7,734 nucleotides of DNA, from NCBI GenBank assembly GCA_022729775.1, contig DZBA01000152.1, positions 1 through 7,734 on the forward strand, written 5' to 3'. Under the pieces are notes generated by a model. The model ran no database searches, was not told the origin of the DNA, and saw only the letters and a program-made list of their open reading frames with translations. This DNA is from Anaerolinea thermophila (lineage in GTDB: Bacteria; Chloroflexota; Anaerolineae; Anaerolineales; Villigracilaceae). Each line of letters begins with the position of its first letter. Position 1 is the first letter of the stretch. Positions 1-7,637 of this stretch are shown here, piece by piece. Position numbers and translations under genes: made by a program.

Positions 1-137
1 GTCGTATTCGGTTCTTTTTAAGGTTCAATGCCATATTTTGGCGAAACTAAAATACTTATCAAATAAATGAAAGACTGACGCGCGCGCAAGTCTGCGAAGG
101 CGGAAGTCTGGATGGCGTCACGCTTGAAAAAAGCGGC
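1..137. other. 5' edge: AT-rich stretch joined to an in-frame permease fragment
   Basis: Bases 1 to about 70 are AT-rich and look non-coding: the three forward frames stop at 19-21 (TAA), 48-50 (TAA) and 68-70 (TGA). From about base 72 the composition becomes GC-richer. The frame of the downstream permease is open from base 51, and from about base 72 its translation (LTRAQV, GGSLDG, TLEKSGLREAH) fits the start of a TrkA-C (RCK_C) domain, whose usual pattern is a strand, then GSxLxGxTL, then a short helix. No ATG, GTG or TTG occurs in that frame between 51 and 137, only ATA and CTG codons. Permease coding sequence therefore extends upstream of the first usable start, and the join at roughly 50-75 looks like a truncation, deletion, frameshift or assembly junction. 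I see no promoter, RNA gene or convincing terminator here. Confidence 0.55.
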
Positions 138-1196
138 TTGCGCGAAGCGCATCACCTGAACATCATCGCAATTCAGCGCGGGAAATCCACGCTGCCTATC
201 GAAGCCAAAACCATACTCAAAAGCGGCGACATCTTACTCGTTATGGCGCGCGCTGAAGATGCCGCGTTGGAATCCATCCAAGATATGTTAAGCATCCTTC
301 CCGCCGGCGAATGGCAGCAGGAATATCTTTCCACACCGGATATGAAATTAATCGAAGCAGCCATCGCGCCACGCTCCCACCTTGCCGGTCAGACTCTGCG
401 AGATATTCACTTCAAGCAAAAGTTCGATTCAAAAGTCCTTGCTATCTGGCGTCGCGGACGCTCCATCCGCACGCGGTTGGCAGATTTGACGCTCGAATTT
501 GGAGATGGCTTGCTGCTTCAAGGAGCCAAAAAAAGTTTGAATCTATTGCAAACAGAACCGGGTTTAATTCTGCTTGCTGAATCAGCGACGATTACACGCA
601 TGACGGTCCGCGGCTGGCTCACCTTGACAATTATGGTTTTGACTTTGAGTCTGGCTGTCATTTTTCCAGACCACATTGCAGAGATTATGCTAAGCGGCGC
701 GATTGTCATGGTGTTAGCTCAGGCAATGAGCATGGATCAAGCCTACCGCGCAATTGACTGGCGAAGCCTGTTTCTCGTTGCAGGTATGCTGCCCGTCGGC
801 GTCGCGTTGAATAAAACAGGCGCCTCTGCCCTATTTGCGAAATTAATCCTCGCCCATCTGGGTAGTGTTGGCAACATGGCGCTGCTTGCCGGGTTTATCT
901 TTCTAACTGTCTCGCTGACGCAAATCATCAATGGCGCAGCGGCGGTGACGGTCATTGCGCCGGTTGCCATTGCAACCGCGCAACAGGTCGGCATGAATCC
1001 GCGCAGCGTGGCAATGGCAGTCGCGCTTGCGGCTTCGATGGCATTTATATCCCCGCTGGGACATTCCGTTAATGTGATGGTCATGGGCGCCGGCGGGTAC
1101 ACGTTCAAAGATTACGCGCGCGTTGGCATCCCGCTGACGATTCTGCTTGTTCTAATTTTGCTGATCATACTTCCAATTCTCATGCCTCTAAATTAA
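138..1196 (+). CDS. SLC13 family permease with TrkA-C domains, N-terminally truncated (possible pseudogene)
   Basis: This is the C-terminal half of an SLC13/DASS-type anion or organic-acid transporter of the kind with two TrkA-C (RCK_C) domains between two membrane halves. Numbering from the TTG at 138, residues 1-50 are the rest of RCK_C 1 and about 70-138 are RCK_C 2 (EAAIAPRSHLAGQTLRD, then KVLAIWRRG). Hydrophobic segments follow at about 159-176, 181-197, 208-224, 247-264, 266-284, 289-307 and 330-350. Family-like elements are the helix-break sequence IINGAAAVTVIAP (263-275), PLGHSVN (306-312) and GAGGYTFKDY (317-326), which resemble the second substrate and cation site. Full-length relatives are usually about 590-620 residues. 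Here the five or six N-terminal helices and the first half of the binding site are missing, and the domain reads upstream past the TTG to about base 72. There is no clear Shine-Dalgarno before the TTG. Family assignment is firm. Function as a transporter is unlikely from this fragment alone, and the substrate cannot be told. Confidence 0.75.
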   Translation: MREAHHLNIIAIQRGKSTLPIEAKTILKSGDILLVMARAEDAALESIQDMLSILPAGEWQQEYLSTPDMKLIEAAIAPRSHLAGQTLRDIHFKQKFDSKVLAIWRRGRSIRTRLADLTLEFGDGLLLQGAKKSLNLLQTEPGLILLAESATITRMTVRGWLTLTIMVLTLSLAVIFPDHIAEIMLSGAIVMVLAQAMSMDQAYRAIDWRSLFLVAGMLPVGVALNKTGASALFAKLILAHLGSVGNMALLAGFIFLTVSLTQIINGAAAVTVIAPVAIATAQQVGMNPRSVAMAVALAASMAFISPLGHSVNVMVMGAGGYTFKDYARVGIPLTILLVLILLIILPILMPLN

Positions 1197-1222
1197 TGGT
1201 TTGCAAAAAATGACTTACGCAA

Positions 1223-1243
1223 TTGACAGTTGATTCAAGTCAA
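1223..1243. promoter_or_regulatory. Nested dyad over the -35 region, possible operator
   Basis: The outer arms TTGAC (1223-1227) and GTCAA (1239-1243) are perfect inverted repeats. Inside them is an odd palindrome, TTGA-T-TCAA (1230-1238). The two dyad centres differ by one base because of an AG bulge at 1228-1229. No T-run follows on either strand, so this is not an intrinsic terminator. Overlap with the -35 candidates makes a repressor or activator site possible. AT-rich dyads of this size also arise by chance. Confidence 0.3.
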
Positions 1244-1256
1244 AAACACATATAAT
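1223..1256 (+). promoter_or_regulatory. Candidate sigma-70-type promoter for the Cache/PAS/GAF/HD-GYP gene
   Basis: A perfect TATAAT lies at 1251-1256. A perfect TTGACA lies at 1223-1228, but the 22-base spacer is longer than the preferred 17. Alternative pairings are TTGATT (1230-1235) with TATAAT at 15 bases, or with the overlapping TAATAT (1253-1258) at 17 bases. Any of these would start transcription near 1262-1266, about 60 bases before the ATG at 1326. The placement in the 129-base gap after the permease stop supports independent transcription of the large receptor gene. The -10 box is strong by eye; the choice of -35 is uncertain. Confidence 0.5.
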
Positions 1257-1325
1257 ATTGTTAATGCGTTGCGCGCGCGGAGCGCCATTGCGTAGAAAAT
1301 AGATATTGAAATAAATCGAGGCACG

Positions 1326-4300
1326 ATGACGACAAGCGTCCGCCAAAAAAAAATTCCTTCAAAAATTCCGCTTAAATTTGTGCTTGTCATTCCCTTTGTG
1401 ACAATCATCATTCTTGCTGTCAGTTGGATTGGGTATATTGGATTTAGCAATGGGATTAATTCTGCCAATAATGCCGCATCACGAACGCGAAAGGAAATAT
1501 CAGAACGGATAGAAGATCACCTGCGCGTATTTCTAAAAGTCCCGCATCAGGTCAACGAATTCAACATCGCCGCCATTCAAAATGGATGGGTGGATGTAAA
1601 AGATGAAAAGCGATTACAGGCATTTTTTTTGGAGCAGGTAAAAAGCCAAAATACCATCACCAGTATCTATTTTGGAAATGCTGACGGCGGAATTATCGGC
1701 AGCGGGCGCGAAGGCCCCGGCGGGTCATATTATGTATACGCCACAGAGGATTTGAAGCGAGGCGCGTTCAAAAAATACGCACTCACTGAATCCGATGAAA
1801 TTGGCGAACTCACTGCAAACATCCTTGACTTCGACGCGCGCACTCGTCCGTGGTATACCGGCGCAAAAGAAAAAGGCGCATTGCGCTGGAATGACATTTA
1901 CATTATCTTTACCGGGGAAGGCATGGCGCTATCTGCCAGCGCGCCGGTCTATGACCAACAAGAGAATTTTCTCGGCGTAGTCTCGGTGGATATTTTTCTT
2001 TCACAAGTTGAGGACTTTCTGCAATCGCTCAAGGTCAGCGAGACTGGGGAAACTTTTATCATGGAACGCTCCGGGCTGCTTGTGGCATCTTCCAGCGGCG
2101 AAAAGCAAGTCGCAAATAAAGATGGGGCGTGGACGCGAATTAACGCGCGCGAAAGCCAGTCACGCCTGACCAAATACTCAGCCGATTTTCTACATGAATA
2201 CACAGGCGGAACGTATAACATCACCAAAAGTGAAACAATGGAATTCACAGCCGATGGCAGCCGCTATTTTCTGACTGTCGCGCCTGTACAAGACAAATAT
2301 GGCATTGATTGGTTGACCATCGTCATCATTCCTGAAACAGACTTCACCGCTGAAATCGTCAGGGCTAACCGCTCTACGGCTGTTGTCGCGCTGATTGCGC
2401 TGCTCATCTCCATCAGCGTCAGCGTTTTTGTCTCTCAAAAAATATCCAACCGCATCGCCAGTATGAATGAATCCATCCGCGCTTTTGCGCATGGAAAAGG
2501 CGAGGGATTGGATGCAGTATCCAACAGCCGCATTCAAGAAATAGACGAATTGGCGCTGTCCTTTGTGGAGATGAAAGAACAGCTGCGCGGGACGCTGGCA
2601 GATTTGCAGGGAGAAGTAAGCGAAAGGCGCACCATAGAAACAGCGCTGCGAGAAAATGAGCGGCGTTATAAAATGGTCTCGGAATTAACTTCCGATTACA
2701 TTTACAAAATCAGCATTTCAAAAGAAGGCGCGCTGTCGCTCGATTTTGTGACAGACAGTTTTCGCGCGGCAACAGGTCGGGAGGTAAATCAAGTCAGGAC
2801 GCTAGAATCATGGAACGGGATTTTCCACCCCGACGACAAGAAAATAGTGATGGAGTTCATCCAAAAGTTACTGGTCACTCACCAGCCCGGCGCAATCGAA
2901 TGTCGGTCATACACTATAAACGGAGTCATGCGGTGGATCGAAATCAGCGCGCGCCCCGAGTGGGACGAGCAAGAGAACAGGGTCACATCCATCATCGGCG
3001 CGGTAAAAGACATCACAGAGCGCAGGCTGGCAAGCGAAAAAATTCGCGCTTCAGAAGAGCAATTGAAAGCGGTCATCGAAGGCAGTCAACTTGGGTTTTC
3101 AGATTGGGACATCAAGACAGGCAACATTCACCGCAACGAACGCTGGGCAAGTATGCTTGGGTACACGATTGAAGAAATCGAATCCAATTACATGCAATGG
3201 GAAGAATTGCTACACCCCAATGACCGTGAGCGCGTAAAACAGACGTTGAAAGATCACATCGAAAAAAAGACACCCATTCACCGTGACGAATATCGCTTGC
3301 GCGCCAAAGACGGCACGTACCGCTGGATATTGGATCAAGGCACAGTCGTCGAGTACGATGAAGCGGGGCGCCCTGCGCGCATGACAGCCACCCACACCGA
3401 CATCACCGACCGAAAAAAAGCCGAACACGCGCTGAAAGAAAGCGAGGAACGTTACCGCACTGTATCTTCCAACGCGCCTATCGTTTCTTTTGTGCTGGAC
3501 GAAAAAGCAGTATTTACTTTTTCAGAAGGCAAGGGATTGGAAAAACTTGGGTTAAAACCGGGGCAAGTAGTGGGATTGTCTGCCTATGATGTTTATCGAG
3601 ATTACCCGCGCGTTACAGAAGCCATCAAAGCAGCCGTGACGGGCAAAAATATTCGGAATGAAGTGGAAGTGCAGGGCATTGTATTCGATGTCACCTACAC
3701 CCCAATTTTCGATGAGCAAAACAAGGTCATAAAAATTATTGGCGTCGCCAACGACATTACAGAGCGAAAGCAAGCAAACGATGCCATTCAAAAACAATTG
3801 AAAGAATTAACTGTCCTTCATGCCGCCGCGCTGGCAGAAACCACCGCCAGAAATATGGACGAGCTCATTCAACGGGTGACGGATATTATTGGCGAAACGC
3901 TTTACCCGGATAATTGCGGCGTTCATATCCTCACCCCAAGCGGAGATAAATTAATACCGCATGAATCCTATCGCGGCGTAGACGCCTCGCTTTTCACGGA
4001 TGGAATTCCGCTGGAACAAGGCATTGTTGGAAAAGTAGCCACAACAGGAATTTCGATTTGTCTGGGAGACGTGTTGCAAGACCCCGCATACGTGAGTGTC
4101 TCAAATGGGATTCATTCCGAATTATGCGTCCCCATCATAAGCGAGTCAAGAGTCATCGGCGTAATCAATGTGGAAAGCAAATCACCTAACGCCTTCACAG
4201 AAAATGACGAGCGCCTGCTCAACACCATCGCGGGCGGCGTTGCAACATCCATTAAGAAGATTCAACTTTTTGAAAGCGAACAAAGTCGCCGCAAAAAAGC

Positions 4301-6404
4301 CGAAGTTCTGATGAACGCCACCACCGCGCTTGCCAACATGCTTGATATTGATTCGCTTTACAACGCCATTTTTGAATGGTTGCACAAAATCACGCCTTAC
4401 GATAGCGCCAGCATTTTCGAACAGAAAAAAGATGGGATTCGCCTGACTGCCGGAAAAGGGCTTCCAAACATCGAAAACATATTGGGCGCTATGTTTTCAT
4501 CGGACAACGAACTGTATCAAACCATTTGCGAAACAGGCAAACCGTTGATTGTCGAAGATTGCCAAAAAGACGCGCGCTTCAAAAAATGGGCAGGTGTAAA
4601 CTACGTGCGCGGCTGGATGGGCGTCCCCCTCATTTCACGCGGACAGGTCATCGGGCAAATCAATATAGACAGCAGAACCCCAAACGCGTATACAGAAAGC
4701 GACGCGATTGCTGTGCAAACGCTGGCGCACCAAGCCGCCACATCCATCGAAAATGTGCGCCTGCTGACAGAAACCCTGCAACGCTTAAGCGAATTGGAAA
4801 TCATCAGCCGCGTTTCTTCTTCACTGCGCGCCGCGCACAGCACAGAAGAAATGTTCCCCATCCTGCTCGATGAAATTCAAACCAATATGGATACAGACTC
4901 GGTCGCAATCTGGCTGCACAATCATCAGGCAAACTTACTAGAGCCAAAAGCCGCCAGCGGAAGATTTAGCAACTTATCCCAATTTATCTTCAAGCCAAAT
5001 GAAGGAATTATCGGAAAAGTATACGCCAGTGAAATGATGTCCACCAGCGATGACTTCAATAATGAACCGGGCATCGCCGCTGAAAGTGAAAACTTCTTCG
5101 GCAAGGGTTATGGCGGCATCACCGTCCCCATCCGCACAACCGCCGGAACAATTGGCGTTTTAAGCGTCGCTACGCATTTTTCCAGCAACCTTAAATATCA
5201 TCAAATTCGCCTGATTACCACATTGGCTGAAATCGCCGGCAATGCAATTTATCGCTCGAACCTTTACGAACGCAGTAAAGAACAAATCAGCCAGCTGACC
5301 ACCCTGCGCGAACTGGATATTGCCATCGCGTCCAGCCTTGACCTGCGGATTACATTAAACATTCTCACAGAAAACCTGCTCTCACAAATGAAAGCGGATT
5401 CGGCAGCCGCGCTCGTCTTCAACTCCAACAGTCAGATGTTGGAATATTACGCCATATCAGGATTCAAAAGCCAGAACACCTTGCGCGACTCTATCGGCAT
5501 GGATGATGAATTAATTGGCAAAGCCCTTTTAACACGCGAACCTCAATATATCAATGATATTAGGCGCGAAAACACTCCCCGCTTGAGAAAAATGATCGCG
5601 GCTGAAAACATCACAAGTTATTACGCCGTTGCCCTGTTCAGCAAAGGCGCGGCGCGGGGCGTGCTTGAAATATATTTCCGCAAGCCATTCTCGCCCACAA
5701 CAGAATGGGAGAACTTCATACAAGCGCTCGCTGGTCAAGCCACCATCGCCATAGACAATGCGCAGCTCTTTGAAAACCTTCAACGCACCAATCAGGAACT
5801 TTCCCTCGCCTATGACACTACATTGGAAGGATGGGGAAAAGCGCTCGAGCTCCGCGATAAAGAAACGCAAGGACACACACACCGCGTCGCAGACTTGACG
5901 ATAAAAATCGCGCGGCAAATGGGCATTGCAGAATCCGAATTGCTGAATGTCCGCCGTGGCGCGCTCCTGCACGACATTGGAAAAATGGGCGTCCCTGACC
6001 GCATCTTGCGCAAAAAGGGACCGCTCACAAAAGCCGAATTTGCCGAAATGCGCAAACATCCGCAATATGCCCGCGACCTGCTATATCACATCAACTACCT
6101 GCGCCCCGTCATTGATATCCCATATTGTCATCACGAATGGTGGGATGGCAGCGGCTATCCGCGCGGATTAAAAGGCGAGGAAATCCCGCTTGCCGCGCGC
6201 GTCTTTTCCATCGTGGATGTGTGGGACGCGCTGCTATCAGACCGACCTTACCGCCGCGCATGGAACGATAAAAAGACATTGAAATACATCAAGAGTCTTT
6301 CGGGAAAACAATTCGACCCGCGCGTGGTGGATGAATTCTATAGAATGATCAAAGGGGAAGATATCGAAAACAGAGAAAGCGCGAAAAATACAAAAACGCG
6401 ATGA
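1326..6404 (+). CDS. Transmembrane Cache-HAMP-PAS3-GAF4-HD-GYP sensor, predicted c-di-GMP phosphodiesterase
   Basis: This is a 1692-residue one-component receptor predicted to degrade cyclic-di-GMP in response to signals. Domains in order: TM helix 18-40; extracytoplasmic double Cache (dCache_1) about 45-345 with RPWY at 174-177, W188, Y192 and the GVVSVD strand ending at D222; TM helix about 351-369; HAMP about 372-421 (EIDELALSFVEM); short coiled coil; PAS 1 about 448-568, PAS 2 about 577-697 (PAS_3-like, DWDIKTG and LRAKDGTYRW) and PAS 3 about 710-816, each ending in DIT[ED]R; GAF 1 about 830-982, GAF 2 about 990-1145, GAF 3 about 1155-1312, GAF 4 about 1325-1482; HD-GYP about 1490-1670. 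The HD-GYP metal and signature residues are all present: H1517/H1519 (GHTHR), HDIGK at 1549-1553, H1578, HHEWWDGSGYP at 1602-1612 and D1631 (VDVWDALLSDRPYR). There is no GGDEF, EAL or histidine-kinase domain, so HD-GYP is the only output. The ATG at 1326 has GAGG at 1318-1321, four bases upstream, and sits correctly before the first TM. A promoter precedes it and a hairpin overlaps its stop. Ligands are not deducible, and no phytochrome-type bilin cysteine is evident in the GAFs. Architecture and enzymatic class are firm; physiological role is unknown. Confidence 0.93.
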   Translation: MTTSVRQKKIPSKIPLKFVLVIPFVTIIILAVSWIGYIGFSNGINSANNAASRTRKEISERIEDHLRVFLKVPHQVNEFNIAAIQNGWVDVKDEKRLQAFFLEQVKSQNTITSIYFGNADGGIIGSGREGPGGSYYVYATEDLKRGAFKKYALTESDEIGELTANILDFDARTRPWYTGAKEKGALRWNDIYIIFTGEGMALSASAPVYDQQENFLGVVSVDIFLSQVEDFLQSLKVSETGETFIMERSGLLVASSSGEKQVANKDGAWTRINARESQSRLTKYSADFLHEYTGGTYNITKSETMEFTADGSRYFLTVAPVQDKYGIDWLTIVIIPETDFTAEIVRANRSTAVVALIALLISISVSVFVSQKISNRIASMNESIRAFAHGKGEGLDAVSNSRIQEIDELALSFVEMKEQLRGTLADLQGEVSERRTIETALRENERRYKMVSELTSDYIYKISISKEGALSLDFVTDSFRAATGREVNQVRTLESWNGIFHPDDKKIVMEFIQKLLVTHQPGAIECRSYTINGVMRWIEISARPEWDEQENRVTSIIGAVKDITERRLASEKIRASEEQLKAVIEGSQLGFSDWDIKTGNIHRNERWASMLGYTIEEIESNYMQWEELLHPNDRERVKQTLKDHIEKKTPIHRDEYRLRAKDGTYRWILDQGTVVEYDEAGRPARMTATHTDITDRKKAEHALKESEERYRTVSSNAPIVSFVLDEKAVFTFSEGKGLEKLGLKPGQVVGLSAYDVYRDYPRVTEAIKAAVTGKNIRNEVEVQGIVFDVTYTPIFDEQNKVIKIIGVANDITERKQANDAIQKQLKELTVLHAAALAETTARNMDELIQRVTDIIGETLYPDNCGVHILTPSGDKLIPHESYRGVDASLFTDGIPLEQGIVGKVATTGISICLGDVLQDPAYVSVSNGIHSELCVPIISESRVIGVINVESKSPNAFTENDERLLNTIAGGVATSIKKIQLFESEQSRRKKAEVLMNATTALANMLDIDSLYNAIFEWLHKITPYDSASIFEQKKDGIRLTAGKGLPNIENILGAMFSSDNELYQTICETGKPLIVEDCQKDARFKKWAGVNYVRGWMGVPLISRGQVIGQINIDSRTPNAYTESDAIAVQTLAHQAATSIENVRLLTETLQRLSELEIISRVSSSLRAAHSTEEMFPILLDEIQTNMDTDSVAIWLHNHQANLLEPKAASGRFSNLSQFIFKPNEGIIGKVYASEMMSTSDDFNNEPGIAAESENFFGKGYGGITVPIRTTAGTIGVLSVATHFSSNLKYHQIRLITTLAEIAGNAIYRSNLYERSKEQISQLTTLRELDIAIASSLDLRITLNILTENLLSQMKADSAAALVFNSNSQMLEYYAISGFKSQNTLRDSIGMDDELIGKALLTREPQYINDIRRENTPRLRKMIAAENITSYYAVALFSKGAARGVLEIYFRKPFSPTTEWENFIQALAGQATIAIDNAQLFENLQRTNQELSLAYDTTLEGWGKALELRDKETQGHTHRVADLTIKIARQMGIAESELLNVRRGALLHDIGKMGVPDRILRKKGPLTKAEFAEMRKHPQYARDLLYHINYLRPVIDIPYCHHEWWDGSGYPRGLKGEEIPLAARVFSIVDVWDALLSDRPYRRAWNDKKTLKYIKSLSGKQFDPRVVDEFYRMIKGEDIENRESAKNTKTR

Positions 6405-6422
6405 GGGTTTCATCGCGTTTTT
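6392..6422. terminator. Bidirectional intrinsic terminator between convergent genes
   Basis: Perfect 13-bp inverted repeat: left arm AAAAACGCGATGA (6392-6404), loop GGGTT (6405-6409), right arm TCATCGCGTTTTT (6410-6422). On the plus strand the stem is followed by its own T-run; on the minus strand the A-run of the left arm becomes the T-run. One structure can therefore end both the receptor transcript and the tyrS transcript. The left arm contains the receptor's TGA stop (6402-6404), and tyrS stops only seven bases past the right arm, at 6429. Confidence 0.9.
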
Positions 6423-6428
6423 GTGTAT

Positions 6429-7637
6429 CTACTTAATCCGTAAAAACTTGCGCTTGCCGACCTGCAACACACCGGGATGTGGAAAAGGCGCGTCGTGGGC
6501 AATCACTTCACCGTCTAAACGCACGCCCTTCTGGTCAAGCAGGGAACGCGCTTTGCTTTTGCTCTCAGCCATCTTCGCGTCCACAATCACATCCACCACT
6601 GTTTGACCGGGCTTCAAATCGTACTCCGGCATCTCATCGGGAATTTCTTTTTGCTGGAACATCTTGACGAAATTTTCCTGCGCGGATTTTGCATCCTCTT
6701 CACCATAGAAGATGCTTACAATTTCATGCGCCATTTTCATCTTTGCGTCGCGCGGATGAAGCGCGCCCGAAACGACATCGCGCTCGATCTGTTCGATTTC
6801 ATGCGGAGTCCAGCGCGTGGCAAGGCGCATGTACGCGCTCATCGCCGCATCCGGGACGGACATCAACTTGCCAAACATATCGTTCGCGCCGGTGTTGATT
6901 GGCACAATATTGCCAGTAGATTTGGACATGCGCTGCACGCCGTCGGTGCCGGGCAAAATTGCGGTAATAACGCCCACCAGCGGTTTTTGTCCCAGGGCTT
7001 CTTGCAGTTTGCGTCCCGCAACGATGATATTGAATAATTGATCCGAGCCGCCAACCTGCACATCCGTTTCCATCGCCACTGCGTCATATCCCTGCATCAA
7101 AGCGTAGAAGGTCTCATGCAAATAAATCGGCTCGCCTTTTTCGAGACGGTTGGCAAAATTATCGCGCTGCAAAAATTGCTGCACGGTAAAATTTTGTCCG
7201 AGGCGAATCAAATCCACCAGTGAAAGTTTGGACAGCCATTCGCCGTTATAACGAATTTTTGTCTTCTCTTTATCCAGCACGCGGAAGGCTTGTTCGGCAT
7301 AGGTCAGCGCGTTTTCGTTGACCTTTTCTTCAGTCAGCACCGGGCGCGCTTTGTTTTTATCCGAAGGGTCGCCGACCAGCGCGGTATAGCTGCCAATCAA
7401 AAAAGTGACTTCGTGTCCCAAGTCTTGAAACTGTCGCAACTTGCGCATGGTGATCGTATGCCCGAGATGCAGGTCAGTGGAGGTGGGATCATAACCGCAA
7501 TACACGCGCAGCGGACGATTCTCTTTTTGGGCAATCATCAGCCGCTCGCGCAGGTCGGAGGTCATGGCTTTTTTCAAATCTTCATCGCCATACTCTGTGC
7601 CTTGCATCAATAATTCAACTTGTTCTTCAATGTTCAT
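6429..7637 (-). CDS. tyrS: Tyrosyl-tRNA synthetase (TyrRS)
   Basis: A 402-residue class I aminoacyl-tRNA synthetase that charges tRNA-Tyr with tyrosine in the cytoplasm. It has the HIGH-type signature HLGH at 57-60 (within GYDPTSTDLHLGHT), the KMSKS-type loop RMSKS at 236-240, and tyrosine-pocket residues Y178, Q182 and D185 with the same spacing as Y169/Q173/D176 of the Geobacillus enzyme. GGSDQLFN at 196-203 follows. The C-terminal S4 RNA-binding domain covers about 345-402 (SKSKARSLLDQKGVRLDGE). The GGSDQ-LFN form and about 400-residue length fit the TyrZ/type 2 bacterial branch better than the GGSDQWGN type. I chose the ATG at 7637 because AAGGAG lies five bases upstream and translation starts MNIEEQVELL. 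The frame stays open to an ATG at 7697, but the extra 20 residues look like leader sequence and lack a Shine-Dalgarno. Nothing is missing or broken. It converges on the receptor gene with 24 bases between stops. Confidence 0.96.
   Translation of the reverse strand: MNIEEQVELLMQGTEYGDEDLKKAMTSDLRERLMIAQKENRPLRVYCGYDPTSTDLHLGHTITMRKLRQFQDLGHEVTFLIGSYTALVGDPSDKNKARPVLTEEKVNENALTYAEQAFRVLDKEKTKIRYNGEWLSKLSLVDLIRLGQNFTVQQFLQRDNFANRLEKGEPIYLHETFYALMQGYDAVAMETDVQVGGSDQLFNIIVAGRKLQEALGQKPLVGVITAILPGTDGVQRMSKSTGNIVPINTGANDMFGKLMSVPDAAMSAYMRLATRWTPHEIEQIERDVVSGALHPRDAKMKMAHEIVSIFYGEEDAKSAQENFVKMFQQKEIPDEMPEYDLKPGQTVVDVIVDAKMAESKSKARSLLDQKGVRLDGEVIAHDAPFPHPGVLQVGKRKFLRIK

Noticed and set aside
27..44. 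Short inverted repeat GCCA/TGGC near the left edge as a terminator or IS end
   Set aside because: The stem is only four or five base pairs with no T-run and no second copy or flanking duplication, so it is indistinguishable from chance.
79..87. Alternating CG runs (here and at 1271-1279) as Z-DNA or a recombination signal
   Set aside because: GCGC-type words are frequent throughout the coding sequences of this window, so these runs look like ordinary composition. The one at 79-87 encodes part of the permease frame.
743..1108. 121-codon minus-strand open frame inside the permease
   Set aside because: It is antisense to conserved membrane segments of the SLC13 family and is cysteine- and proline-rich with no family resemblance. 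It is a shadow frame.
3900..4700. GAF domains as phytochrome-type photoreceptors
   Set aside because: None of the four GAFs shows the bilin-lyase cysteine context or the adjacent PHY domain expected of phytochromes; the cysteines present are scattered.
5529..6065. 178-codon open frame on the minus strand within the GAF4/HD-GYP region
   Set aside because: It lies wholly antisense to the strongly conserved HD-GYP coding sequence. It has no Shine-Dalgarno and no recognisable domain, and its composition reflects the sense codons.
6603..7037. 144-codon plus-strand open frame inside tyrS
   Set aside because: It is antisense to the catalytic core of tyrosyl-tRNA synthetase, including the RMSKS loop, and its translation shows no recognisable domain.
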